This document shows, in pieces, positions 1 through 10,941 of a stretch of DNA of 64,000 bases (positions are counted from its first letter, which is position 1; every line of letters begins with the position of its first letter). Below the pieces are notes generated by a model. The model saw only the letters and a program-made list of their open reading frames with translations, was not told where the DNA came from and made no database searches. A program made the position numbers and the translations under genes. Source of the DNA: Platerodrilus igneus (lineage: Eukaryota > Arthropoda > Insecta > Coleoptera > Lycidae); assembly GCA_036346225.1 (NCBI GenBank), contig JARFIW010001344.1, forward strand, positions 248,001 to 312,000. The letters are read 5' to 3'.

Positions 1-282
1 TAGCAGATGTTAAGTTGGAAACTTTATTGAAGGAACTACCAGATATATTAGACGAAGTCGAAAAAGATTATTACTATCTTTTTGACATGGATGTAACCCA
101 AGATTTTGCTAGCATATTTAGCAAGATGGAGAAGTGTAATTATTTAACTACAAACCATAACTTTTGCTATAAGAGCAAATACGAAGAAAAGTGTAATGTT
201 TTTAACAAAATTGTATACAATCTACGTTGTTTTAATATTAATAAGACTTTTGGTGATCCAACGCAGTTTCTCACGCATTCCG

Positions 283-366
283 GTGTACGCCTAAGCACGT
301 CTGTGCCCATGCGCATCCCTGCGCGCGCGCACCCTTGCCCATGCGCACCCCTGCCCATACGCATTC
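283..366 (-). repeat. Inverted piece of the GC-rich minisatellite inside ORF2 of copy A
   Basis: This GC-rich block is made of cccatgcgca(t/c)ccctgc-type units preceded by gtgtacgcc. It reads like the reverse complement of the minisatellite and its flank at 1,995-2,130 of the same copy (gcgcatgggc units followed by gtacacgagg). The other copy has no such block at the matching place. It was moved here in inverse orientation. Confidence 0.65.
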
Positions 367-1596
367 TTGTAATATACAACTATACAATTGGAAGCTATGT
401 CAGTGCGGAACGGGTGTATAATCCCTTAAAAGACTGTTTAACCTTTATGGAAGATAGTAAGTTATACTTCCTAAAGGCGCCAATGTACTCGGTACCACTT
501 GCCAAAATGTGGAGTAAGCTATCAGACAAGCTACAAAATAGCTGATGTTTAGTGTATAATAACCTACTACAGTACGTGTATTGGGGGGATAGCAATACAA
601 AGAAATTGACGGACTTGCAAATTAAGTTGTCCGAAAAACCAGAGGAAAGGGTAAAATTGATAAAGTATGTGCTTTCGGCTTTTAGTTTTAACTATTTAAC
701 TGTAAATTAATTGGAGATAGTAGAGGAGGAAGACAGCCAAGATAAAATAAAAATCTTACACAAGTGCTACCTTAAAGTGGGTAGGTAGTAGTAGTAGGTG
801 GTACTTATTTTACACAATCTGTAACACCATATTCTACAATTCCAAAAGAAATAGTCATTTCGGAATTGAAGTTGATAGATACGCCTAACATTCGTCTAGA
901 GGTTGTACGACAACGCGTAAATATTTGCAGTAAACACTATCCGATTACGCTAAAGCAAATTGCCCCATTATGCACGCCATACGCTGTAAGTGTAAGGAAA
1001 AGACAACTGGAATTAGAGGAAATGGGTGCAAAAAGCGGAAGTTGGACTACATCGAATACACTGCGACAATACGCGAACAATACAAAGATGTGTTAGACAA
1101 AGAACATCCTGTTAGAGAAAATAAGGAAGAATTAAAAGGTTATTTTATGTGTCGCTGGACTGACTTAGATACATCCGGTTTCTACAAGCTGTATGTATTT
1201 GTGGTTAGTAAAAAGACTCTTTTAGTTATGTAGGCATCCTTGCGGAAAAGGATGGTACTAAATCCGTATACTTTTTAAAAGGTTATTCTAAAAACATATT
1301 TATCGAAATGGCAGATATCATAGACGAACTAAGGAATTCGGGTTTCATAACCTTGGAGTACACCACACCAAAGGGTTCCGTTAAACATTGTATATTTGCC
1401 AAGCAAAGAACCTTTCGGATCATTTAAAACAGAGGGTCTTACAACCTATAACAACCATATATTTCCAAAGATGGTGGACATGCAACTACGTAACAGTGAG
1501 TGGGAGAATAAGGATTTCCTCCAATACCGACAAGAAGCACAAGTCACAAGCTGCAGAATTACACGAAGGAATGGATCTGGTTGTCGTTGGAATCAA

Positions 1597-1602
<6 letters not shown>

Positions 1603-1646
<44 letters not shown>

Positions 1647-1672
1647 ATAGAATATAGAATATAGAAGCAAAC
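1603..1672. repeat. TA microsatellite plus GAATATA repeats inside ORF2
   Basis: About 40 bp of alternating TA is followed by four tagaata-type heptamers. The matching point in the right-hand copy (near 49,999) reads only aaatatagagg, so the repeat grew in this copy by slippage, further proof that the ORF is not under coding constraint. Confidence 0.85.
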
Positions 1673-1994
1673 TTTGGTACATTTTACACTTTGAAAACCT
1701 AGACGGTCTCTATGTATCAAACTATTCGCTAGAAAAGAAGATAGAGGGCTTGGGTGTCGATTTAAATTTTAAGCGGCGAATTTAAATTAAATAAAATTAA
1801 AACTACTCCAAACAAACATAAAGAAAGGACTGTTTTCTGTGTATAACTTTTTATTAAAATTAAGTTTAAATGACTCCTTGCTTAGTATTAAATATTTTTA
1901 AACTTTGTTATGTATGTCAGAATAAAAATTTTAAAATAGTATTACATTGCTCTTTATTTACAAAAGGCTGTGACGTTACCACGAAATAGCAGTT

Positions 1995-2112
1995 GCACAG
2001 AGAGGGTTGAGCATGGGTAGGGGCGCGCATGGGTTGAAATGCGCATGGGCGGGGGTGCGCACGGGCAGTGGTGCGCATGGTCAGGGGTGCGTATGGGCTG
2101 GGATGTGTCTGT
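1995..2112 (+). repeat. GC-rich minisatellite, units of about 15 bp
   Basis: Units of the type ggggtgcgcatgggc recur about six to seven times with substitutions. The array lies about 150 bp downstream of the ORF2 end and is GC-rich in a strongly AT-rich region. The same array occurs at the same place in the other copies (50,341-50,450; inverted at 45,640-45,760 and, very degraded, at 42,966-43,035), so it is part of the element. Confidence 0.8.
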
Positions 2113-3295
2113 ACGTACACGAGGGAAGCGGATGTTAACAGTCACTAAGCATATAATCCTTTATTTGGTATGGAGTACTTGAGGCGTATGTATCCAAAGT
2201 AAAAAACACGATTTGTACACGCAGATAATTAATAAAATTAGTTTATCGAGCGAAGATGACTAGCGTAACGTCATCCTGGAAGCATATCAATCTACGCATG
2301 GGAGCATAAAGATATAGATCTAAGATAGTTGTATAGATTTTGTAAATCTATTGTATATATTAGTTTTAAGATTCCATAAGTTTTAAGTTCTTCTCCCACC
2401 CTCCCTTCTTCCAAATCCTTCATGCTTCTATCCTGGTTGACAGAGTATACGTGTTATCTCCACGTGGTGTTCGCGGGACACGTCGGTTTTAGATTTCTCG
2501 GGAAATGGTTGGTTAAAGCATATATCCTGGGTAGCGAAAAAAGGTTCTAAAGATATAGTTAAATAAAGATAGGCAAAAATGAGAGATTTGGGTCTTTATA
2601 AAGCGAAACTTTGTAAGTGGTGGTCCTATTTAAAGTCTATTTACAGGGTTGGGCTCCCTAGATAAATCTAATATTAGTTGATACCAAACAAAATATAGTT
2701 ATCTTAAAAGAGTGACTACCCCGCGGATAATAAATACAATATACCGCTTGTCAACAAAAAAGTTGTAGGGAAATTTAAAGACGAATTTAATGGGGATCTA
2801 GTATTATAATTTGTTGGTACAAAAGCCAAGTCCTACTGTATTGTAAGCGAGAAAGACCCGATTAAAAAGATTAAAGGGGTCTGACGAAGTGTAGTTAATT
2901 AAAACCGCGGGTGGTACAACCTATAACGAGCATATATTCCCAAAAGGGGTGGGCATGCAACAACACATCAGTGCGTGGGAGAATAAGGATCCTCTCCAAT
3001 AAGAAATTAAAGTTTCCATGTACGTAGCACCAGTCATTGGGAAATGGTAGAAGTGTTAAACCTATAAATGTGATTAGTAATTGTGGTTTAGAAAAACAGT
3101 AGTTTTCTTGGACTAAATAAAATAGCTTGGGCTGATTAATGTATATTGTTACATATTCTCGTACACATCCACAAACATCTGCTTACGTCCACATACGGAC
3201 ATGGCGATGCGGGTAGTTTTTGTTTAACAAATAGTAGGAAAGGTACATTAGGTGTTAGTGTGTGGAAGCCCATCGGATCGTTGGATTCAAAAAGA
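2113..3295 (+). other. 3' part of copy A, non-coding, with decayed second ORF2 tail
   Basis: No usable frame is present. The block at 2,920-3,010 (acaacctataacgagcatat and what follows) resembles the ORF2 3' segment at 1,440-1,530 (acaacctataacaaccatat), so the last part of ORF2 seems to have been duplicated downstream and then decayed. The same duplicate is present at 51,229-51,330 in the right-hand copy, so it predates the split of the copies. Confidence 0.55.
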
Positions 3296-3299
3296 AAAC

Positions 3300-4500
3300 T
3301 ATTTGGTCCAGATGAGTGAGGAAATGAGATTTTCTGGAGAAAATGAGGTCCTGATTGACCTGCCAACCATCTACTATGGGATACTGTTCTAAAATTTTGG
3401 TATGACGTAACAACGATCTTGGAAAAGTAGCCGAAAGCTAGCGTTGTGGTGATTTTATCTATCTACTTTTATATCTACCATAAATGGTTTTTTTGGACCT
3501 TGAGCCTCTTTATGGGATTTAACATGTGGAAAACCGGTTTTGTGTGCTCGTACGAACATAGCTTACCTACTTATGTTTATGGAAGGATTCGAAAAAGATG
3601 TAATACTCACACAAGAATTGGAACCACTAATCTGGTGGAGATACGTAGATGATGTCTATACTATTTGGCCTCATAGTACAGAACTCATTAAAAACTGTTG
3701 TAGATTCAATTAACAAAATAGAACCTACTATTAATTTCATTTATGAATTAGAGAAACAAGGAAAACTCTCATTTTTAGATATTCTAGTTAGCAAAAACGG
3801 TATAACAATTAATTCATCGGTATACAGAAAACCAACACACACAAACAGATACTTAAACTTCGATTCAAACCACCCACACTGTGTCAAAGGAGGAATTATC
3901 AAAACCATGTATGATAAAGCAAAATTAATATCATCAAACGAAGAAATTTTAAAGAAAGAGAAAGATCTTTTCAAATGTACACTAATAAAAACAAGAATAA
4001 TAGAAAAAGAAAAGAATAAAGTCCCAAAAAATAAAAAAGGAGAAAACAGAAACAACGATACGCATCAAAAAATGCTTTAAATACCATACATAAAAATATA
4101 CTTAAAAAACATTCCAAAGAATAGGAAACAAATTTAAAATCAAACAGTATTTAGAACCAACAATACACGAAGAACACTGCATCTACAAAATACCGTGCGA
4201 ATGTAGCAAGTTTTACTTAGGGGAAAGTTCCAGACCATTGAAGTTGGATTATAAAACATAAATCCTATATAAAAAATAGAAATTTGAAAAATCCATGATT
4301 TGCCAACATGCATGGGACTTCAGTCATAAAATAAAATGGGAAGACGCAAAAATTATTGACAAAGAAGAAAACCACCAAACACGAAAAATCAAAGAAGCTG
4401 CTTATCTAACCCTACATAAAGTTACTATGTAGCAAACGAATCTGTAACTTTTAGTAAACAATGGATTCCATTACTAAAAGAAATAACAAAATAAATTACA
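3300..4500 (+). pseudogene. Penelope-like retroelement: reverse transcriptase and GIY-YIG endonuclease remnant
   Basis: The frame around 3,570-3,690 reads 'GFEKDVIL...EPLIWWRYVDDVYTIWPH', with the reverse transcriptase catalytic YVDD at 3,642-3,653. A frameshift near 3,650 continues into 'FIYELEKQGKLSFLDILVSK' and 'VYRKPTHTNRYLNFDSNHP' (3,740-3,880), the thumb-side region typical of Penelope-like RT. At 4,150-4,430 a further piece gives 'CIYKIPCECSKFYLGESSRP' and, after a stop, 'QHAWDFSHKIKWEDAKIID', the layout of the GIY-YIG endonuclease that Penelope-like elements carry after the RT. Stops at about 4,259 and 4,274 and frameshifts kill it. The 5' RT motifs are missing, so it is 5'-truncated, as is common for this group. 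Confidence 0.85.
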
Positions 4501-5680
4501 AATGAAAATCAAATGCTCCCAATATCTATGTAGCATTGCAAGTTTTTTCTGGGTTTCCTTGCCATACATCCAGTTATTGAATTTATATAAAATTTGATTA
4601 AATAAAAATTAATGAGCTGATTTCACGTTAAGCCTATTGGCTACCTTAAAATGCCGTTCCCAGGACGCAATACAAATTGACAGTACTCATTCTTCTAAAA
4701 TTTTCACCTAATGTATTTAAATCAATTATTAATAAATCAAAGTCACCTTCAATTTGTTTCACAAATGTCAAACTTAAAATTTTTTATTATTTTGACAACG
4801 ATTCTAGGCCATGGATCGAAAGTAAATAAAGCCTATTTTAACAAATATAAATGGTTTTATTCCCAAGGAAGACAAAAAAATTAAGTTTACGATTATACAT
4901 CAACCGACGGCGATGCAACAAAATTTAGGGTTACATTTTTACCTAAAGATAAATATTGCCTAAGAAAAGTATAGAAGATGCATTTAAAAAAAATATTATT
5001 TGAAATTTTTGTTATCTTTTTAGGGTCCAAATATTCTATACCCCATGCATCACTTCATACCTTTTAAAAAGAATAACCTTCCTTAACATAAGAAGCTAAG
5101 CAGCAACCTCTACATACTGTTTCTTTCAGGGATTATTGTGGCTTTGTATAAACCGTACTCAGTATCTTTGGCTTTTCTTATTTATGATTCATATTTATTT
5201 TGCAAAACCTGAAACTTTGTTTAACAATGTACTTGTTTAAGAAACCATGTGAATTGGATACCTAAAATTGGATACCGAACCCAGCTTTCTAGTTGAAAGG
5301 TACGAAAGTATAAAAGCCTTTTGTTCTTATATCTACCTTTTATAAGTTTCTATAATATCATTTTTCTGAAATCCATTGTTATAACTGCAACGTTCTGTCT
5401 AAGGAATTAAGATTATTTAAAAAAGGTTTGACATTTGAATGTATGTCTGAAGAATAACAATTTATCCTACAACAAATACCTGTCATGCTTGAAGTACAAA
5501 CTATAAATATAGCAAAAACGAAAAGCTTTCACTTCAATATTTTTGTGTTTTGCTGCATATATAACCTCTCTGACCTCTGAGATTGCTTATTTATTCATAA
5601 TTAACTTGAGGTTGTAACTTCTGTTAAAATTTTAAAATGAAAGATAAAGTGATCAAAAGTCGCTTTTTTATATAAACAGC
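4500..5680. other. AT-rich stretch without recognisable features
   Basis: No open frame of note, no terminal repeat and no similarity to other parts of the window was seen. It may hold the undefined 3' end of the Penelope-like element and the 5' end of the hAT element that follows. Confidence 0.5.
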
Positions 5681-5683
5681 AAG

Positions 5684-6942
5684 ATGAAAATGAAGGAATC
5701 GATTATAAAAATGAAGTGCTCTAACACTAGCCGCTTAAAAAGACACCTAATGTTTAAACACACTGCAGTCTATAACAGTATTTTTTGTGAACTTGGAACG
5801 TCCACGCCAAAACAAAAATCAAATCCCATTTTGAAGATGATTAACAAAAATAAAAGTAACTCACTTAAAGTAAGTTATAAAAAGGGTATAATTATAATCG
5901 ATACTGAAATAAGTGATACTAGCTATTTGCAATTTTTAAATTTACTTGGCAGTTTTCTAAATCGCTTTCATTTCTTGCCATTCATTCTAGACCTTTTTAC
6001 ATATATCTTTTGTTTAGAGTTTAGACATTTGTAAGCAGAACGTATAAGTAACGTGGTATTGTAAAACCTCAAACGTATCATGATTAATTGGTTATTCATG
6101 TTCTAAAACTTACTTTTCTTATTTCAGTCAATTGACAAGGAACAGGAATGGGATGAACCGTTGGTTGAATGGATAGCACCCAAATATTTATCCTTTAGTT
6201 TTTTGAAGACGATGCGACACAAAGATTGTTTCTTGTCTACAAATATTGACGTTTCAGCGCGTTGGAACTCGACGAACGACATGATATTAGTCGCACTTAA
6301 CATGCAGAACGCATTAAATGCATTGTGTGAAAACAACAAAGAATTAGGTGGTTTCAAAATTACTAAAACTGAATGGGAACTTTATTCAAAAATTCATAGT
6401 TTATTAAAGCATTTTAAAAGTCTTTCTACTTTACTTAGTGAAAAAAATTATGTCACTTTACCGCATGTAGTAGTAGACTTTAATATATTCCTTGACAAAA
6501 TAGAACATGCTATTCAGGGTATAAGAAGAAATTCATTGAGATCTGAACCCGAAGAAAATTTGTTTTTAGCCTATCAAGTTGCACATACTAAAATGTTAAA
6601 ACATTATCATAAAACAAATTGGATCTACTATGCCGTCCTTATTTTAGATCCACGACATAAAATTTCAAGATATAACTATGTAAAAAAAAATACTACGTAC
6701 CGTCGCAGCCTCAACCAACTCTTTTAGTCGAAAATTCTGATATGTATGGTAGTGACGATGATGAATTAGATGTGTATTCCATTTATGAAAAAAATCATAT
6801 CGTGAATAACAATTAGTGTCAAGAAATTGACAACTATTTAAATTGTCCCAGAGAAAAGCGAAGGAATACTAAAATGGTGGAAGAACCATAAATTTATTTA
6901 TCCAGGTTTAGCTTCAATGGCACGCGATCTGTGATATGCATT
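5684..6942 (+). pseudogene. hAT-family transposase remnant (BED-finger type)
   Basis: The 5' frame (5,684-6,034) has 'KCSNTSRLKRHLMFKHT', like the second half of a BED zinc finger without its first cysteine pair. A long frame at about 6,130-6,727 contains 'DVSARWNSTNDMIL' and 'EWELYSKIHSLLKHFKSLS', the typical hAT core segment before the third catalytic acid. After a frameshift near 6,690 and an in-frame stop near 6,812, the C-terminal dimerisation motif 'LKWWKNHKFIYPGLASMARD' sits at 6,868-6,930. The order finger, core, dimerisation domain is that of hAT transposases. The pyrimidine-rich tract and AG at 6,113-6,126 could be a splice acceptor joining the two halves. I could not find terminal repeats or an 8 bp duplication. 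Confidence 0.85.
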
Positions 6943-6944
6943 TT

Positions 6945-8640
6945 TATGATTGGTGTTGCTATTTTTATTGGTGTGAATATCAATCCCTTTTAAAATCCTA
7001 TCATTTCTTGAATGCGGCTAGCTCAAACTATTAAACACAGAATGCACTACTTCACAACAATAATGATTGTTTAACCACTTTTCTTTCTATTTGTTGAAAT
7101 AATTTAAATGAAGCAATCCAAAATTACACTGTATAATGATTGATAAAATGTACAATTTTATGTCAATTCAAAACTTAGCCCCTGACTAAAGTATTCACAT
7201 TCACTAATTTTAATTTTCCTGAAAGCCAGCAAAAATATTTTTGTAATTACTCTTAAGTACCTTTCGAACGTTCTAAGATGTTCCTATTTTTCAAATTCTC
7301 AACTGACTTTTTTGTTGACCCTTATAGATACATAATATATAGCAAAATGTTAAAATTGAAACAAACTAATGAAAAATTTAAGATCTCTAACCAGCGTTTT
7401 CCTTTCTTGTCGCTGGATTGCTTCAGAGTATCTGTGGTCAGCACCCCTTAATTGTTACAGTCCGACTTGTTTTACTTGTTGGCCAGAATGATGGATTAAT
7501 GGTTGCTTGTATTTTTCCCTTCGGATTCCTAGAGTAACTTTTAGTATTTTTACGTTTATTTCCTTGTAAGTATTTTTGAAGTATCTTGGGATTTTTATTT
7601 ATAGGTACATCTAGAGGTACATTTAGATCTTTGGATATACTTTTTGATCTACATTTAGATCTTTATTCGGAGTCAAAAATTGTTAATTATTAAAATACAA
7701 ATCAATTAATAGTTTATCTTACATTTACGCGTAGAACGGCTATTTTGCGTTGCACATATTAGCACTATCAATTTTTCACTTTTAATAAATTATTGACTTT
7801 TTACTAATTGTTACTGGAACGTAATTTTCCACTTTAAATCGACGTGGTTTGAGCCTTGTTGAAGACACACTGTTAATTTTCGAGTTTCCTATGGTATTTA
7901 TAAGTCCCACCTTTCAACGTTTTAATTGGCGTGTTTGTTGGTCAAGGCTTGTACTTTGCGTCTATCTCTGTAAAACCCGGTATTTATCAAAATTCCCTGT
8001 TTCAATTCTCGATAAAAAGCTCTGCCGATCACGTAAGCGTTCTGTATATCACAATATATTCTTAGAATTTCCAAATATTTATTGCAATTTTGTCACGTCT
8101 TTCATATCTGTCGATTCTAGTCCAAACTTTTATCATATCGCGGACCGCCTGTTATTTATTGTTTGTTATTTCAAATATGTGGGATTTTCATGTAAATATG
8201 ATATTCTAATCATGTACTCATCTTTCTAATAATGATGTATTTGAATGCGTTTTCTTATTTATGCGTTGACATTTTAACGAAATTTTTAAATAGCTAAAAT
8301 GCCAGGTTTATCTTTACCGATTACGTGTTTATTTTGATGAAACTTGATGTATTTAAAACATTATCTTTGTTCGTTCCTTTAACTTAAAGCGTATTATAAG
8401 ACGTATACATTATTATTTTACCTAAATATTATCTAATTATTGCAAAATGAGCTTTTTCCTTATGCATTAAATTAAATATAATTTATATACAGTGTGCTCG
8501 CTATAAACCTTTTGCAAAATATTCGATTTACTCCTATTTAATGGTGGAATTATTTGGTTTTCTTAACGTTAATTATTTTTATATTTATCTTGCGACCCCT
8601 ATGACCTAATCAACCCTTAAACTACCCTCTTATCATAGCA
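6945..8640. other. AT-rich stretch with one unassigned 126-codon frame
   Basis: A frame at 7,849-8,229 (+, no ATG at its start) shows no motif I recognise, and its composition fits chance. tagcccctga near 7,178-7,187 could be a hAT terminal repeat (CAGGGGCTA in reverse), but no partner was seen upstream of 5,680. Otherwise nothing. Confidence 0.4.
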
Positions 8641-8647
8641 ATATATA

Positions 8648-8682
<35 letters not shown>
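8640..8682. repeat. TA microsatellite, left border of the palindrome
   Basis: About 40 bp of alternating AT with one interruption (ataattat). It directly abuts the unit end TTGTTGTGGATTC. Confidence 0.9.
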
Positions 8683-8688
<6 letters not shown>

Positions 8689-10882
8689 GGATTCAAAGGG
8701 TTAAATTTGGGGTAAACAATGAAATTTTAACCACCCTGTATAGAGAAAAGAACAAATTATTTACGTGCAAAATTTATTTAATTCATTTAGGGAGAACGGA
8801 CAAGTATTGACGTATTTTTATAATTAATGATTGAAAGGTTAAAAGTACATAAAGAAAAACATTTTAAAGTTAATAGAATACACATAATTAACTTTATTTT
8901 ATTTTAATTCAACACGTAAAAGCATAAGAAAACCCACTAGGGTAAGAAAATCAATAATTCCAAAGCAAAAGTTTTCTTAGTAACAAGCAAACGTCAGTTT
9001 TGTCTGATACGACAAAGTATAAAATCTAAGAATTGTTGTGCCAAACGGTCGATAATTAACCAACACCTGCGTTTTTAAAAAGGTTACATTAGTCAAAATT
9101 ATGAGCATATTAAGACAGGACTTCATAGAAAATATTTTCAACCGTCAGTTTGGTTTGAACGACAAGCTAACAAAGTTCTTAAAGAGCAAGGGAAGTGCAC
9201 GATCGGTTATATACTACAGATAGAGACAGAGATAAAAGTGTTGATATTGAAAACACACGTACCATTTCCACGTGGAGTGAAGATTAGCTGTCGGCAATAT
9301 CGATTTTCTATAACGCAACTGGGGTTTTGAACGCGACAACAAACATGCATCAGACAGAAATAAAGATAGTTTAGGCAGGATTTGTGACGACAGAGAATAT
9401 GATCATTGGTTAAGAACAGACATTTTTCCAAACGTAAACAAACGCGACAGGTGGGAGCGATTTCGGATACATACGGCACGTAGACGGAGTAAATTTCAGG
9501 AATTTTCAAAACGGTTGTATCAAAATTTGTAGAATTTAAATTTCAAGATAAGCTTTTCACGGGAGGTGTGTCTGGTGGTAGGATTTTGAAACAATATAAA
9601 TACTGAATGGAAATTATTAAGGTTTTCTTTTTTTTTGTCTTGTCTTCTCTGCATTTCTATACTACTGTACTACGATAAAGTACTGAATGCAGACCAACAT
9701 TATAGTAGAGTCTTTTTTTGTGAGTATTAGATGTTTTGATAATACAGTAAATAAAGTGCTAGCACGTGTAACTTATTAGTAGCGGCCTTCAATTTATTAA
9801 CGCAAAATACGTGTAGTGTATATTAGATTAATAGAGATCCGGCTACTACTATACTAAGCTAGAAAATCAATAAATGGAAGCATAATATACGTGGGGTAAG
9901 CATCACCAACAACCAGGATTTTATGCTGGTATGGAATGGTACTATGAAACGAGGCGCTTGGATCGCAATTGGGGTTATCGTCTGTAAATAGCTGAGTATC
10001 ACAGCGCATGATCTCAAAGCCGAGATGTTCTGGTGATAGTCGTCGAAGGAATGGAAGCCTGAAGCATTCTCCAGGTAATTTATTTAAAATTTCTGTTGTA
10101 TGATAAGCTTTTGTGAAATTTTGGGGCTGTGTGAGTGAATTTTAGGGTTTATTTATGGTTATACAAACTTATTGGAAAAGATACATGTACTGGACAATTT
10201 ATTGGGGTTAAAAACTGAAAAAGGGTGTATTTAAAACTTACAAAATTTTATTCTGGGATATAAATTGGATTGTAAAGGGTAAACGAGTCTATTGATTTTG
10301 TATTAATCTATGCAAGGTAAAAGGCATATACTAAATAAACTGGGTTATTATGAGCTCAACATACTCCAGTGTACAATCAGTTTAGGGTAATATGTGGGGC
10401 CCATCTACTCATATTTTACTGAATTTGTTTGCAAATAATAATTAAAATCAAGGACTTTAAAACATATCACATTTGAGTTTGTAATTAGTGAATCAAACTG
10501 TTTTCTATACATGTGGATAATTTGACTGTAAATAGCGGTAAATAAAAGATTGTATGATTGTTGTATCATTTGGTGATTTTATTGAATGGTGTGCGAGTGT
10601 GAAGGAGGAATGGCTGTATATTTAGGTATCCGAGAAGAGGCACAGCTGAGCTAGCCAGGGAAGTTGCTGAAGATTTTTGAAGCAGAAATAAACGGGTAAG
10701 CAATTTTTTTAAATAGTTGTGCATTTTTGAAAATTTTATTTAATGACACTGGTAAATGACTGATGTTAAAGCTTTTTCCCAGCTTCGTCCAAGAATTTTC
10801 TAAGGTTCCACGGCATTCTTATGACGGCCCAACATTGGGGCTCGATGTTAAAGGTTTAATTCCTAAGTCTACGAATCCACGG

Positions 10883-10883
<1 letters not shown>
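8683..10883 (+). mobile_element. Unclassified repeat bordered by TA microsatellite, unit 1
   Basis: The unit starts TTGTTGTGGATTC and ends, read in reverse, TTGCCGTGGATTC, so it has short terminal inverted repeats of about 13 bp, each touching a TA microsatellite. It has no protein-coding frame that I trust: the 100-codon minus-strand frame at 9,207-9,509 lies in sequence shared with unit 2 but is not conserved as a frame there. A TA-rich insertion site and terminal inverted repeats suggest a non-autonomous DNA transposon. I do not recognise the family. Confidence 0.55.

Positions 10884-10938
<55 letters not shown>
10884..10938. repeat. TA microsatellite at the axis of the palindrome
   Basis: About 55 bp of alternating AT lies between the two inverted units. 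It could extrude as a cruciform tip. Confidence 0.9.

Positions 10939-10941
<3 letters not shown>

Larger units (their letters stand above)
1..1850 (+). pseudogene. ORF2 of the Polinton-like element, copy A, frameshifted
   Basis: Conserved pieces line up with ORF2 at 48.3-50.2 kb: 'DVTQDFASIFSKMEKCNYL' at 90-150, 'GSYVSAERVYNP' near 392-427, 'NIRLEVVRQRVNI' near 890-930, 'ADIIDELRNSGFVTLEY' near 1,309-1,360 and 'NLDGLYVSNY' near 1,700-1,730. The frame changes repeatedly and stops intervene, so this is a dead gene. About 235 bp present in the other copy (48,508-48,742) is replaced here by about 180 bp that ends in an inverted piece of the GC-rich minisatellite, and a TA microsatellite has expanded inside the 3' part. 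The function is not known to me. The pattern 'IK-IY-K-F...G-ITRLEATIYN' seen in the other copy is faintly like rolling-circle Rep_trans initiators, a weak inference only. Confidence 0.6.
1..3295 (+). mobile_element. Polinton-like element, copy A (partial)
   Basis: This stretch aligns collinearly with 48,312-51,597 of the palindromic element further right, starting at the same motif (tagcagatgttaagttgg) and running for nearly the same length. It therefore begins inside an element whose left part lies outside the window. It covers all of ORF2, the GC-rich minisatellite downstream and a decayed second copy of the ORF2 3' part at about 2,715-3,060. Homology stops near 3,295 (after ggatcgttgga), where a Penelope-like remnant begins. 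Both copies carry many small indels, so neither codes. The Polinton-like label rests on the zinc-finger ORF and the termini of the other copy, not on this copy alone. Confidence 0.7.

Noticed and set aside
7849..8229. 126-codon frame as a gene
   Set aside because: No start codon of quality, no motif, AT-driven composition; length is within what chance gives.
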